The notes below the pieces were generated by a model, which was not told the origin of the DNA, ran no database searches, and worked only from the letters and a program-made list of their open reading frames with translations. Shown here in pieces: positions 51,723-61,046 of a stretch of 64,000 bases of DNA (positions within the stretch are counted from its first letter, which is position 1; each line of letters begins with the position of its first letter). The position numbers and the translations under genes were made by a program. Source of the stretch: Prauserella marina (GTDB taxonomy: Bacteria; Actinomycetota; Actinomycetes; Mycobacteriales; Pseudonocardiaceae); contig NZ_CP016353.1 of assembly GCF_002240355.1 (NCBI RefSeq), positions 6,177,001 through 6,241,000 of the forward strand, given 5' to 3'.

Positions 51723-53096
51723 TCAGCCGACCGGAACGTACTTGACGGCATGCAGCGCGCCTGCGAGGTCGCCGACCTCCAGCGCCTGGATGCCTTCGGG
51801 CATCGGACCGGCGTCGGGTGGCACGAGGGCGTGTGTGAAGCCGAGCCGCACGGCTTCCGCGAGCCGCCTGCCGACCCCGGTGATCCGGCGTACCTCCCCT
51901 GCGAGGCCGACCTCGCCGATGGCGACGAGCCTCGGGGACAACGCGGTGTCGGTGAAGGCTGAGGACACCGCCAGCGCGACGGCGAGGTCGACGGCGGGCT
52001 CGGTGACCTTCATGCCGCCGACGGTCGCGGTGTAGATGTCCTTGTCGCCGAGCTGGATCCGGCCCCGTTTCTCCAGCACCGCGAGCACCATGCTCACCCT
52101 GGAGGAGTCGAGCCCGCTCACCGCGCGCCTCGGCTGGTTGAGCGTCGAACGGCCGACGAGCGCCTGCACCTCGCCGAGCAACGGGCGCTTGCCCTCGACG
52201 GTCACGGTGACCGACGTGCCGGGGACGGCCTCGGCGTGGCGGTTCAGGAACAGCCCCGATGGATCGGGAACGCCGACGATGCCGTCGTCCCTCAACTCGA
52301 AGCAGCCGATCTCGTCGGCGGCACCGAACCGGTTCTTGACCCCGCGCACCAGCCGCAGCGTCGAGTGCCGATCGCCTTCGAAGTGCAGCACGACGTCGAC
52401 GAGGTGTTCGAGCACGCGGGGACCGGCGACGGAACCGTCCTTCGTGACGTGACCGACGAGCACGATCGGCAACCCGCGTTCTTTAGCGAGCGCCACGAGC
52501 CCGGCCGTGACGGCGCGGACCTGGGTGACCCCGCCGGGGGCGTTGTCCACCTGCGGCGACGACATCGTCTGCACCGAGTCGACGATCAGCAGCCCCGGCT
52601 TGACGTCGTCGACGTGACCGAGGATGGCGCCGAGATCGCTTTCCGCCGCGAGGTACATCCGCTCGTGCACGTTGCCGGTTCTTTCGGCACGCAGCCTGAC
52701 TTGCCCGGCGGATTCCTCGCCCGTGACGTACAGCGCGGGCGCGGCCTTGGCTCGCTCGGCCCAGCGGTGTGCCACCTCAAGCAACAATGTCGACTTGCCG
52801 ACACCGGGTTCGCCGGCCAACAGAACGACCGCGCCAGGCACGAGACCGCCGCCGAGGACGCGATCGAGTTCGGAGACCCCCGTCTCGGCAGCCCGCGAAC
52901 TCTCGATGTCGACGTGGGCGATGGGGCGAGCGGGCGCGCTCGGCGCCCCCGCGGCGACCCTCGCGATGGGCGGCCTGCTCTCGCCCCGCTCCTCGATCGT
53001 GCCCCACGCCTGACATTCAGGACACCGGCCTACCCACTTGGCGACCTCAAGGCCGCACTCGGCACACCGGAAGCTGCTGGACGCCTTTTTGACCAC
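51723..53096 (-). CDS. radA: DNA repair protein RadA (Sms)
   Basis: 457 residues, GTG 53096. Zinc finger CAECGLEVAKWVGRCPECQ (residues 10-28), Walker A GEPGVGKSTLL (near 95-105), Walker B in LLIVDSVQTMSSP, the RadA-specific KNRFGAADEIG and the C-terminal Lon-like domain (GDKDIYTATVGGMKVTEPAVDLAVALAVSS). RadA helps branch migration in recombinational repair. Next to lpqE and carD it keeps the order of other actinobacteria. It is convergent with otsB. Confidence 0.97.
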   Translation of the reverse strand: MVKKASSSFRCAECGLEVAKWVGRCPECQAWGTIEERGESRPPIARVAAGAPSAPARPIAHVDIESSRAAETGVSELDRVLGGGLVPGAVVLLAGEPGVGKSTLLLEVAHRWAERAKAAPALYVTGEESAGQVRLRAERTGNVHERMYLAAESDLGAILGHVDDVKPGLLIVDSVQTMSSPQVDNAPGGVTQVRAVTAGLVALAKERGLPIVLVGHVTKDGSVAGPRVLEHLVDVVLHFEGDRHSTLRLVRGVKNRFGAADEIGCFELRDDGIVGVPDPSGLFLNRHAEAVPGTSVTVTVEGKRPLLGEVQALVGRSTLNQPRRAVSGLDSSRVSMVLAVLEKRGRIQLGDKDIYTATVGGMKVTEPAVDLAVALAVSSAFTDTALSPRLVAIGEVGLAGEVRRITGVGRRLAEAVRLGFTHALVPPDAGPMPEGIQALEVGDLAGALHAVKYVPVG

Positions 53097-53125
53097 GTGC
53101 GGAAACTAGCCGGAGGGACCGACAG

Positions 53126-53671
53126 TCAGTGACCGCCGCCCTCTTCGTGCTCCTCCTCGGAGGCACGCGGCTCGGTCGGCGCCATGACGGGCAGGTCGAC
53201 CTGCACCTCGCCCGCTTCGCGGAACGTGAGGGTGATGACCAGGTTCTGACCGGGCCGGACCTCTTGCTTCAGGCCCTGCAAGGTGATGGTGCCGTGGAGC
53301 TGCTGCTCACCGCCGGGCGCCGTGGGGCCGATGGCGAGCGTCGTGTTGCCAGGGATGGCGCGCTCGCCCCCGAGCTCGACACTGTCGGCGTTCTCGGAGC
53401 TGGCGGAGACCAGCTGGTCTTCCTCCAAGCTCTGGTTGACGATGCTCATCAGCACGTCGGCGTTGGACCCCTCGGTGTGAACGGCGGGCTCACCACCGGA
53501 GGGGTAGGCCAGCTCCGCGTTGCGGATGGCCATGGTGCCGACCTGAGCCTCCGCACCGTTGACGGCCGCGACCTGGGTGTCCGTCTGAGTGATCTGCCCT
53601 GCCCCGCAACCCGTCACCAGCAACGCGGCACCGAGACCGAACGCGGCTGCGCCCAGCATGCGACGTTTCAC
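53126..53671 (-). CDS. lpqE: LpqE-like lipoprotein
   Basis: 181 residues, ATG 53671. Lipobox LLVTGCGAG (Cys near residue 22) after a signal helix MKRRMLGAAAFGLGAALL, so a cell-surface lipoprotein. The body is beta-rich and close to the copper-chaperone-like fold (VQVDLPVMAPTEP at the end), with ADVLMSIVNQSLEEDQLVSASSENADSVELGG as in LpqE. The C-terminus is acidic and His-containing. The order radA-lpqE-carD supports the name. The function is not settled. Confidence 0.85.
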   Translation of the reverse strand: MKRRMLGAAAFGLGAALLVTGCGAGQITQTDTQVAAVNGAEAQVGTMAIRNAELAYPSGGEPAVHTEGSNADVLMSIVNQSLEEDQLVSASSENADSVELGGERAIPGNTTLAIGPTAPGGEQQLHGTITLQGLKQEVRPGQNLVITLTFREAGEVQVDLPVMAPTEPRASEEEHEEGGGH

Positions 53672-53992
53672 TTCTCCGAATCCTCCCTAGCCGGGGTCAT
53701 AACCCTGCCGCGCAGACTATCCGGCGGTCCGATGTGACGCGGCACGTGGTGGGCGTTCGGCCGCAACACGCGCCCCGGTCGGCGGGATTTGTCGTCCACA
53801 ATGGATTAGAAGCGGATTGGAGCGAAACAAGGAATGGTGTCGCCACCACCAGCGTGAGTACACGAATTACGCGTTTGTCAACCCCCGGCCGTTTGCTGAT
53901 TAGGCCACTGACCTGCAAGGACGAGCGCGGGTAGCTGGTTACCCTTTGAGCCTCCGTGCTAAGCTGGATGAAGCGAAAGGGGCAGAGGACAC
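53672..53992. other. 321-bp divergent promoter region of lpqE and carD
   Basis: No frame with coding character. It has an AT-richer centre (about 53780-53900) and the motif TCCACAATGGA at 53795-53805. A -10-like TAAGCT lies at 53960-53965, 28 bp before the carD ATG, with no clear -35. The carD ribosome site is GAAAGGGGCAGAGG. I see no riboswitch or terminator. Confidence 0.5.
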
Positions 53993-54484
53993 ATGGTTTT
54001 CAAGGTCGGAGAGACCGTCGTCTACCCGCACCACGGTGCCGCACTCATCGAAGCGATTGAGACACGCGTGATCAAGGGCGAGGAAAAGCAGTATCTCGTG
54101 CTCAAGGTCGCGCAGGGAGATCTCACTGTTCGCGTCCCCGCAGACAACGCCGAAATCGTCGGCGTTCGTGATGTCGTGGGCCAGGACGGGCTTAACCGCG
54201 TTTTCGACGTGTTGCGTGCTCCTCACACCGACGAGCCGACAAACTGGTCTCGCCGGTACAAGGCCAACCTTGAGAAACTCGCCTCAGGCGATGTCAACAA
54301 GGTGGCCGAAGTGGTGCGCGACCTCTGGCGACGTGAAAAGGACCGCGGCCTTTCCGCAGGTGAGAAGCGGATGCTGGCCAAGGCGCGGCAAATTCTGGTA
54401 AGCGAGTTGGCACTCGCCGAGGGCACCGACGAAGGCAAGGCCGAGGTGCTACTCGACGAGGTTCTGGAAACCGCGGCGGTCTAG
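53993..54484 (+). CDS. carD: CarD-type RNA polymerase-binding regulator
   Basis: 163 residues, ATG 53993. CarD/CdnL: N-terminal RNAP-interaction domain ([60 protein letters not shown]) and a C-terminal helical domain ([52 protein letters not shown]), in which the Trp near 86 contacts promoter DNA. Essential global activator of rRNA and housekeeping promoters in mycobacteria. Length is normal. Confidence 0.98.
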   Translation: MVFKVGETVVYPHHGAALIEAIETRVIKGEEKQYLVLKVAQGDLTVRVPADNAEIVGVRDVVGQDGLNRVFDVLRAPHTDEPTNWSRRYKANLEKLASGDVNKVAEVVRDLWRREKDRGLSAGEKRMLAKARQILVSELALAEGTDEGKAEVLLDEVLETAAV

Positions 54485-54489
54485 TAACC

Positions 54490-55137
54490 CTGAACGTCAT
54501 CGCACTGGTTCCCCTTGGCAATCGGGATCGACACCATTCAGGGGCGCTGACCCGGTTTCGAGGCGAGCCGCTGTTGTCACATGCCGTTCGCGGCTTGTTG
54601 CGCTCCGGTTGCGTGGACCGGGTTGTCGTAGCGGGCCCGCCGCACAACGTAGCCGCGTATTCGGCAGCGCTCGCGCTGGTCAACGACGCGGAAGTGAAGG
54701 TACTGGCCGGAGGTGGCGATCGCATCGAATCGATGCGATCGGCCCTCACGGCCAGTTCTCCTGAGCCAACGGACCTCGTACTCGTACACGACGCATCTCG
54801 CCCGTTCACTCCTACGGCTACTTTTACCGCCGTGGTCTCCGAACTCAAAGCGGGAGCCGTCGCGGCCGTGCCGGTGGAACCGGTCACGGACACGATCAAA
54901 ATCGTCGATTCCGACGACGTCATTCGCGGAACCCGCGATCGAACACTGCTTCGTTCCATTCAGGCGCCTCAAGGGTTTCGCGCGGCGACACTGCGCGGAA
55001 CCAATACCGGCGATCCATTGACCGAACTGGGCGCCAAAGTGCGGACCGTGGCTGGACATCCCCACGGAATGCGTCTCGTCTCGGCATTCGACCTGGCTGT
55101 GATCGAAGCATTACTCGCAGCAGAAGGCACCCCGTGA
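54490..55137 (+). CDS. ispD: IspD-like cytidylyltransferase with a degenerate N-terminal loop
   Basis: 215 residues if translation begins at CTG 54490 ([10 protein letters not shown]); there is no ATG, GTG or TTG before TTG 54574, which would remove the start of the fold. The core is IspD-like: [46 protein letters not shown] and the position before ispF. The normal P-A-A-G-x-G-x-R...PK loop is absent: the text reads [26 protein letters not shown]-pathway activity is therefore uncertain. The reading frame is clean, so this may be a lineage feature and not a recent frameshift. The start is doubtful. Confidence 0.65.
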   Translation: MNVIALVPLGNRDRHHSGALTRFRGEPLLSHAVRGLLRSGCVDRVVVAGPPHNVAAYSAALALVNDAEVKVLAGGGDRIESMRSALTASSPEPTDLVLVHDASRPFTPTATFTAVVSELKAGAVAAVPVEPVTDTIKIVDSDDVIRGTRDRTLLRSIQAPQGFRAATLRGTNTGDPLTELGAKVRTVAGHPHGMRLVSAFDLAVIEALLAAEGTP

Positions 55138-55607
55138 GAATCGGTCAAGGCATTGATGTTCACCCGATAGAAACCGGCAAGGAGTGTTGGATCGCCGGAC
55201 TGCACTGGCCGGGAATATCCGGCTGTGCCGGGCATTCCGACGGCGACGTTGCCTCGCACGCGCTCTGTGACGCGGTGCTTTCCGCGGCGGGGCTCGGCGA
55301 TCTCGGTGCGGTTTTCGGTACCGGCCAACCCCGTTGGGCCGGTGCGCACGGTGCCGAACTCCTCGCGGAAGTGCGCCGGCTCGTCGAGGAGCAGGGCCTG
55401 GTGATCGGCAACGCGACCGTCCAGGTCATCGGCAACGCGCCGCGAATAGGTACTCGGCGGGCCGAAGCGCAACGGGTGCTCGGCGACGCGCTCGGCTGCC
55501 CCGTCAGCGTCGCGGGGACGACGACGGACGGGCTTGGGCTCACCGGCCGAGGCGAAGGTCTCGCCGCGATCGCCAGCGCGCTCCTGATGTCGAAAAATAC
55601 CGGGTAA
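55134..55607 (+). CDS. ispF: 2-C-methyl-D-erythritol 2,4-cyclodiphosphate synthase IspF
   Basis: 157 residues, GTG 55134 overlapping the ispD stop (GTGA). Metal site Asp8/His10 in GIDVHPIE and the [26 protein letters not shown] block (His and Asp) are standard; the end [23 protein letters not shown] is typical. It converts the CDP-methylerythritol phosphate of the MEP isoprenoid route into the cyclodiphosphate. Close coupling to ispD is usual in actinobacteria. Confidence 0.95.
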   Translation: MRIGQGIDVHPIETGKECWIAGLHWPGISGCAGHSDGDVASHALCDAVLSAAGLGDLGAVFGTGQPRWAGAHGAELLAEVRRLVEEQGLVIGNATVQVIGNAPRIGTRRAEAQRVLGDALGCPVSVAGTTTDGLGLTGRGEGLAAIASALLMSKNTG

Positions 55608-55617
55608 CCTGGGCTCT

Positions 55618-56304
55618 GTGACGATTCAGGCGGTGATGTTCGACTTCTCCGGCACGCTGTTCCGGCTCGAACAGGACGAAAGTTGGATCGACGAGCTCAC
55701 GGGCGCCGACGGCGACCCTCTCGACGTCGAGGCCCAAGCCGAGTTGATGCGCAGGATGACGGCTCCCGTCACCCAGATCCTGGAGTTCACCGACGAGTAC
55801 CAGCACGCGTGGGACAACCGCGACCTCGATCCCGAACTGCACAGCAAGATCTATCTTGAGGTGCTGCGTCAATCCGGCATCCCCCAGCCCGAACAGGCCA
55901 AGGCGCTCTACGACCGGCTCATCGATCCCTCGGAGTGGACGCCGTACCCCGACGCGGAGGCCGCGCTGAAGGAGTTGGCCGACAGGGGTGTCCGGGTAGG
56001 GGTACTGAGCAACATCGCGTTCGACATCCGCCCCGCGTTCAGGGAGCACGGTCTCGACGCCTACGTCGACGAGTTCGTACTGTCGTTCGAAGTCGGAGCC
56101 ATCAAACCGGACCCCGCGATCTTCCGGCTGTTACTCGATCGGCTCGGAATCGCCGCCGAAAACGCGCTGATGGTCGGCGACAGTGCCGAAGCCGACGGGG
56201 GCGCCAAGGAGCTGGGCTCCGCGTTCGCGCTGGTCGAGCCACTCCCGACAGGAGAACGCGAGGAGGGCCTGCTGACTGCCCTGCGCGAACACTCCGTGCT
56301 CTGA
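55618..56304 (+). CDS. HAD-superfamily hydrolase
   Basis: 228 residues, GTG 55618. HAD motif I is [10 protein letters not shown]; the second Asp of the usual DxDGT is Ser. Motif [11 protein letters not shown], motif III Lys in [10 protein letters not shown], motif [16 protein letters not shown]. The cap between is helical (residues 20-100). Serine in place of the acid-base Asp may alter or remove phosphatase activity, as in some HAD members with non-phosphatase chemistry. It lies 10 bp after ispF and 16 bp before cysS on the same strand. Confidence 0.88.
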   Translation: MTIQAVMFDFSGTLFRLEQDESWIDELTGADGDPLDVEAQAELMRRMTAPVTQILEFTDEYQHAWDNRDLDPELHSKIYLEVLRQSGIPQPEQAKALYDRLIDPSEWTPYPDAEAALKELADRGVRVGVLSNIAFDIRPAFREHGLDAYVDEFVLSFEVGAIKPDPAIFRLLLDRLGIAAENALMVGDSAEADGGAKELGSAFALVEPLPTGEREEGLLTALREHSVL

Positions 56305-56320
56305 CCCGTACCATTTTCCT

Positions 56321-57703
56321 GTGGTCCTACATCTCTACGACACCGCGACCCGGAGCGTGCGGGAATTCCATCCCGCGCGGAGCGGAACGGCGTCCATGTA
56401 TGTCTGTGGGGCCACCGTGCAGGGCGTCCCGCACATCGGGCACGTGCGCGGCGCGCTCAACTACGACGTGTTGCGCCGCTGGCTGCTCCACAATGGACTT
56501 GACGTCCTGATGGTGCGCAACGTGACCGACATCGACGACAAGATCCTCACGAAGGCCGCCGACGCCGACCGCCCGTGGTGGGAATGGGCTGCCACGCACG
56601 AGCGCGCCTTCGAGGACGCCTACCAGGCGCTCGGCTGCCTGCCGCCGTCGATCGCGCCGCGCGCGACGGGGCACGTGACCCAGATGGTCGAGCTGATTCA
56701 GCGGTTGATCGACAGGGGACACGCCTACCCTGCCGATGGTGACGTGTACTTCTCCGTCACCTCGTTCGCGGGATACGGGGCGTTGTCCGGTCAGCGGCTC
56801 GACGAGGTCCAGCAGGGCGAGACCCAGGCAGAGGGCAAGCGCGACCCTCGCGATTTCACCTTGTGGAAGGGCAGCAAACCGGGAGAACCTTCGTGGCCGA
56901 CGCCGTGGGGCCGGGGAAGGCCGGGTTGGCACCTGGAGTGCTCCGCCATGTCGACGACCTACCTCGGTGCCGAGTTCGACATCCACGGCGGCGGCGTCGA
57001 CCTTGTCTTTCCCCACCACGAGAACGAACGGGCCCAGTCAGAGGCGGCAGGCGATCCGTTCGCTCGATTCTGGCTGCACAACGCGTGGGTGACGCTGTCG
57101 GGCGAGAAGATGTCGAAATCGCTCGGCAACGTCGTTTCCATCCCGGAAATGCTGCGCAGGTACCGGGCGGTCGAGCTGCGCTACTACCTGATCCAGCCGC
57201 ACTACCGTTCGACGATCGAGTACTCGGACGAAGCACTGACCGAGTCCGCACAGGGATTCCGGCGGATCGAGCAGTTCCTCCGCAGGGCCGCGGGCAGCGC
57301 AGGGGAGGTCCGGATCGGAAAGGTTCCGGCCGAGTTCGCGACCGCGCTCGACGACGATCTCGGTACGCCGCAGGCATTCGCCGTCCTGCACAACACGGTC
57401 CGTGACGGCAACGCCGCCCTCGACGCGGCCGATTCCGCGAAGGCCGTCGAACTGGCCGAGACCGTGAGGGCCATGACCTCCGTACTCGGCGTCGACCCGC
57501 TTTCGACGGCGTGGGCCGACACCGAGGAGAGCAGCGGCACCGACGCACTCGGCAGCCTGGTCGAGGCCATGCTCGCAATGCGGCAGCAGGCCCGCGCAGA
57601 CAAGGACTTCGCGAAAGCCGATGCGATCCGCGACCAGCTCACACACGCGGGTATCGCCGTCGAAGACACCCCCAACGGTCCCATGTGGACAGTAAGAGAC
57701 TGA
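56321..57703 (+). CDS. cysS: Cysteinyl-tRNA synthetase (or MshC-like paralogue)
   Basis: 460 residues, GTG 56321. Class I synthetase: [29 protein letters not shown] holds the HIGH motif, KMSKS is in [13 protein letters not shown] near 262-268, and Zn-binding Cys/His occur in WHLECSAMS and [14 protein letters not shown]. Length 460 and the position in the ispDF block favour cysS over mshC (about 410). It charges tRNA-Cys. Confidence 0.95.
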   Translation: MVLHLYDTATRSVREFHPARSGTASMYVCGATVQGVPHIGHVRGALNYDVLRRWLLHNGLDVLMVRNVTDIDDKILTKAADADRPWWEWAATHERAFEDAYQALGCLPPSIAPRATGHVTQMVELIQRLIDRGHAYPADGDVYFSVTSFAGYGALSGQRLDEVQQGETQAEGKRDPRDFTLWKGSKPGEPSWPTPWGRGRPGWHLECSAMSTTYLGAEFDIHGGGVDLVFPHHENERAQSEAAGDPFARFWLHNAWVTLSGEKMSKSLGNVVSIPEMLRRYRAVELRYYLIQPHYRSTIEYSDEALTESAQGFRRIEQFLRRAAGSAGEVRIGKVPAEFATALDDDLGTPQAFAVLHNTVRDGNAALDAADSAKAVELAETVRAMTSVLGVDPLSTAWADTEESSGTDALGSLVEAMLAMRQQARADKDFAKADAIRDQLTHAGIAVEDTPNGPMWTVRD

Positions 57704-57706
57704 GTG

Positions 57707-58675
57707 ATGGCAGGCAATTCCCGCCGACGTGGAGCGATCCGGAAGTCGGGCACGAAAAAGGGGCAGGTATCCGGTTCCGGTGGCGAGCGCCGGAAGGGCC
57801 TCGAAGGCAAGGGCCCGACGCCACGTGCGGAAGACCGCTACGGGCATCCGGCACAGCGGAAGGCGAAAGCAGCCGCCGCCCGTACGGAAAAGAAGCGGAC
57901 GGCCGCGAAGAAGGCCGCGGATGGGCCCGAGGTCATCGCGGGCCGCAATCCGGTGGTCGAGTCACTGCGAGCCGGCGTACCGGCGACCGCGTTGTACGTC
58001 GCGCTGAACGTCGACGCCGACGACAGGGTCAAGGAAGCCGTGCAGGTGGCGGCCGACAAAGGCATTTCGATCCTTGAGGTGCCCCGCGACGAGCTGGACA
58101 GGAGGACGGGCGGGGCCATGCACCAGGGCCTCGGCCTCCAGGTACCGCCGTTCCAGTACGAGCACCCCGACGACCTGTTGACGATGGCGAGGGATTCTGG
58201 CGAGCCGCCGCTGCTCGTCGCGCTGGACGGCGTGACCGACCCTCGCAACCTCGGTGCCGTGATCCGCTCGGCCGCCGCGTTCGGCGCGCACGGTGTGCTG
58301 CTGCCGAGCAGGCGCAGCGCGGGAATGACGGCGGTCGCGTGGCGGACGAGTGCGGGGACGGCGGCGAAGCTGCCCGTCGCCATGGCGACGAACCTGACGC
58401 GGCAACTCGTCTCGTGGGCCTCGGAAGGCTTGATGATCGCCGGACTGGACGCCGACGGATCGGCCGACATCGACAGCATGAACGTCGCGACGGACCCACT
58501 CGTGATCGTCGTGGGCTCCGAAGGGCGGGGGCTGTCGCGCCTCGTGCGGGACACGTGCGACGTCACGGTCTCGATCCCGATGGCGGCGGGGGTCGAGTCG
58601 CTGAACGCGTCAGTCGCCGCGGCGGTACTGCTGTCGGAAGTCGCCCGCCGCCGCAGGATCGCGGGCCGCGTCTAG
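57707..58675 (+). CDS. rlmB: TrmH-family 23S rRNA 2'-O-methyltransferase (RlmB type)
   Basis: 322 residues from ATG 57707 (GTG 57704 adjoins it). A basic N-terminal tail of about 65 residues precedes the SpoU substrate-binding domain ([23 protein letters not shown]). The SpoU/TrmH knot follows: [76 protein letters not shown]. It is RlmB-like (G2251 of 23S rRNA). The gene lies 3 bp after cysS and ends the conserved block. Confidence 0.93.
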   Translation: MAGNSRRRGAIRKSGTKKGQVSGSGGERRKGLEGKGPTPRAEDRYGHPAQRKAKAAAARTEKKRTAAKKAADGPEVIAGRNPVVESLRAGVPATALYVALNVDADDRVKEAVQVAADKGISILEVPRDELDRRTGGAMHQGLGLQVPPFQYEHPDDLLTMARDSGEPPLLVALDGVTDPRNLGAVIRSAAAFGAHGVLLPSRRSAGMTAVAWRTSAGTAAKLPVAMATNLTRQLVSWASEGLMIAGLDADGSADIDSMNVATDPLVIVVGSEGRGLSRLVRDTCDVTVSIPMAAGVESLNASVAAAVLLSEVARRRRIAGRV

Positions 58676-58706
58676 CTGCCCCAACCCCGCACCGCAAGCC
58701 TTGGTT

Positions 58707-58759
58707 GAGAGCAAGGGAGCTTTACTGCCGTTTGGCGATAGCAAAGCTCCCTTGCTCTC
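58707..58759. terminator. 17-bp perfect hairpin after rlmB
   Basis: GAGAGCAAGGGAGCTTT (58707-58723) pairs perfectly with AAAGCTCCCTTGCTCTC (58743-58759), loop 19 bases. It is 31 bp after the rlmB stop. It is probably the transcription terminator of the ispDF-cysS-rlmB operon. The unusual perfection hints at a small dispersed palindromic repeat used as a terminator. Confidence 0.75.
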
Positions 58760-58903
58760 GATTACCGGAGCGGCGAGGGCTCCGTTCGCGGTCGCGTGGC
58801 GGGCTGGATTGCCACTGCGACGAGGTGCGCTGTAGTCGAGCCGTCACTGTGGAGGCTCGGCTAAGGTCACGTTGCCGCATCGTGACCAGGGGGCACACTC
58901 AGG

Positions 58904-60340
58904 ATGTCGTTCGTCTCGCCACTCTTCCTGTGGTACTTCATGCCGGCGGTGCTGCTCGCGCTGCTGGTGTGCCCAAGGAGCTGGCGCAACGGCATCGTCG
59001 CCGTGGGCAGTCTCGTCTTCTACGCCACCGGAGCCGGGGCCTTCACGCTGCTCTTGCTCCTCTGCATGGTGATCAACTTTGTGGCTGGTCCGGCTCTCGA
59101 ACCCGACGTGCAGGATCTTCGCCCCTCCCGCAGACGCCGCTGGATACTCATCGGCGTCATCGCGTTCGATCTGTCGATCCTGCTCGTGTGGAAGTACGCG
59201 GGCTTCGCGACCGAGCAGCTGGCCTGGTTCGCCGAACTACTCGGCGGTGACTTCCCCATCGTGCACCTCGCGCTGCCCATCGGGATCTCGTTCTTCACGT
59301 TTCACCACATCTCGTACGTGGTCGACATCTACCGGGGGGAACGGCGAGCGCTGCGCAACCCGGTGTCGTTCGCGACCTACATCTCCATGTTTCCGCAGCT
59401 CGCCGCAGGACCCATCGTCCGATACCGGGAAATCGCCGACCAGCTGCCGCAGCACCGTTCGCACCGGCTCGACGACATCGCAGCCGGGTTTCCCCGGTTC
59501 GCGCTGGGGCTGTGCAAGAAGGCGATCATCGCCGACTCGCTTGCTCCGATGGTCGACGCGTGCTTCGCGACGCCTGCGGACGAGATGACGTTCGCCATCG
59601 CCTGGCTCGGCGCCATCGGCTACACCTTGCAGCTCTACTTCGACTTCTCCGGATACTCCGACATGGCGATCGGCCTCGGCAGGATGCTCGGCTTCCGGCT
59701 ACCCGAGAACTTCGCGAGGCCGTACTCGTCGGTGACCATCACAGAGTTCTGGCGACGCTGGCACATGTCGTTGTCGCGTTGGTTCCGTGACTACGTCTAC
59801 ATCCCGCTCGGCGGCAACAGGGCCGGTGCGAGAAAGACCTACCGCAACCTGTCGATCGTGTTCGTGCTGACGGGTTTCTGGCACGGTGCGGCGTGGACGT
59901 TCGTGGTGTGGGGGATCTTCCACGGCGCGCTGCTGATCATCGAGCGGGCGAAAGGCTGGGACAAGGCACCGTCGGACCCGGCCCGGAGAATCGCCCGCCG
60001 CGCGCTGACGCTGCTGCTGGTCGCCATCGGCTGGGTGATCTTCAGGTCCGCCGACCTCGGCTACGCGTTCACCATGATCGGACACATGTTCCTGCCCGAT
60101 TTCGAAGGGCTCACCGACGTCATCGAGACCGCGTTCACCAACCAGCGGCTGGTGATCCTGCTCGCCGCGATGGCGGTCTTCTTCCTGCCCGCGCACCCGG
60201 TGACCGGCCCGCTGCTGGAGTCGGCCCGCAGCAAACCGGCGACGATTCTGCGGATGGGCCTGATGACCGTCGGTATCGCCTACGCGGCGATCCTGGTCGC
60301 CACCGGCACCTTCAGCCCGTTTCTCTACTACCAGTTCTGA
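58904..60340 (+). CDS. MBOAT-family O-acyltransferase
   Basis: 478 residues, ATG 58904. About ten hydrophobic helices; the MBOAT core is QLYFDFSGYSDMAIGLGRMLGFRLPENFARPYSSVTITEFWRRWHMSLSRWFRDYVYIPLGGNR, with the key Asn/His region TGFWHGAAWTFVVWGIFHGALL. It resembles AlgI/DltB, which transfer acyl groups to cell-wall or exported polymers. No partner gene is close, so the target is unknown. Confidence 0.93.
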   Translation: MSFVSPLFLWYFMPAVLLALLVCPRSWRNGIVAVGSLVFYATGAGAFTLLLLLCMVINFVAGPALEPDVQDLRPSRRRRWILIGVIAFDLSILLVWKYAGFATEQLAWFAELLGGDFPIVHLALPIGISFFTFHHISYVVDIYRGERRALRNPVSFATYISMFPQLAAGPIVRYREIADQLPQHRSHRLDDIAAGFPRFALGLCKKAIIADSLAPMVDACFATPADEMTFAIAWLGAIGYTLQLYFDFSGYSDMAIGLGRMLGFRLPENFARPYSSVTITEFWRRWHMSLSRWFRDYVYIPLGGNRAGARKTYRNLSIVFVLTGFWHGAAWTFVVWGIFHGALLIIERAKGWDKAPSDPARRIARRALTLLLVAIGWVIFRSADLGYAFTMIGHMFLPDFEGLTDVIETAFTNQRLVILLAAMAVFFLPAHPVTGPLLESARSKPATILRMGLMTVGIAYAAILVATGTFSPFLYYQF

Positions 60341-60374
60341 TCGTCACTGCCCCGGACCGCAGTACGGTCGGCGG

Positions 60375-60803
60375 GTGAACGTCTCACTGCGTCCGCTGAC
60401 CCGGGAGAACGTCCGGGCGGTTTGCGATCTTCGCCTTGCCGAGAACCAGCGCCACCTCGTCGCGCCCGCGGCCTACACCGTCGCCGAGGGGAACTACGAA
60501 CCGGACGCGATACTGCTGGCCATCCATCTTGAGGACGAACCCGTTGGGGTTCTGCTTGTCGAAGTCGAGAGCGGAAGCCCATACCTGGTCCGGTTCATGA
60601 TCGACGTGGCCGTCCAGGGACGTGGCGTTGGTCGCCGGGCCGTCGAGTTTCTGGTGGAAGAGCTCCGCGAACGAGGCTGGAGTTCGCTGGAGACCAGCTT
60701 CGTCCCCGTCGGCAATGGCGCCGAAGGTTTCTGGCGTCGCTGCGGTTTTCGGAGCACAGGGCGAACCCACAACGACGAGCCCGTGTTCGTCCGCATGTTG
60801 TGA
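60375..60803 (+). CDS. GNAT-family N-acetyltransferase
   Basis: 142 residues, GTG 60375. GNAT fold with LRPLTRENVRAVCDLRLAENQRHLVAPAAYTVAEGNY at the N-terminus, PVGVLLVEVES, the acetyl-CoA loop VQGRGVGRRAVEFLVEELRERG (R-G-x-G) and YGFR-like GFWRRCGFRSTGR near the end. Substrate unknown; it may acetylate a small amine or protein. Confidence 0.88.
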   Translation: MNVSLRPLTRENVRAVCDLRLAENQRHLVAPAAYTVAEGNYEPDAILLAIHLEDEPVGVLLVEVESGSPYLVRFMIDVAVQGRGVGRRAVEFLVEELRERGWSSLETSFVPVGNGAEGFWRRCGFRSTGRTHNDEPVFVRML

Positions 60804-60827
60804 TTCGAGACGTTTCCCTCGGCGCGA

Positions 60828-61022
60828 CTACCGGCTCCATTCGTCAAGGCGAAGTTTTACCTGATGGTTGTGCTCGGCATGCCAGATGACCTCGGCGGCG
60901 ACCCTCGTTCCAACAGGCAGGGTTTCGACGGTCGCGGTCCAGGTATCCAGCGTGAATGCCTCGCGGCGCTCATCGCGGGGCCACGATGTACTCGCTGACT
61001 CCGCAGGTACGCGGCAACCCAC
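60828..61022 (-). CDS. Possible small protein, remnant of an S1-like family
   Basis: 64 residues from GTG 61022. The visible part REAFTLDTWTATVETLPVGTRVAAEVI recalls actinomycete short proteins that continue with a beta-barrel, but here the frame ends after HNHQVKLRLDEWSR. It may be a diverged or shortened member. The start region overlaps nothing on the same strand. Low confidence; it could be chance. Confidence 0.35.
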   Translation of the reverse strand: MGCRVPAESASTSWPRDERREAFTLDTWTATVETLPVGTRVAAEVIWHAEHNHQVKLRLDEWSR

Positions 61023-61046
61023 TGTGGTACCGCGCGTCTCTCGAAC

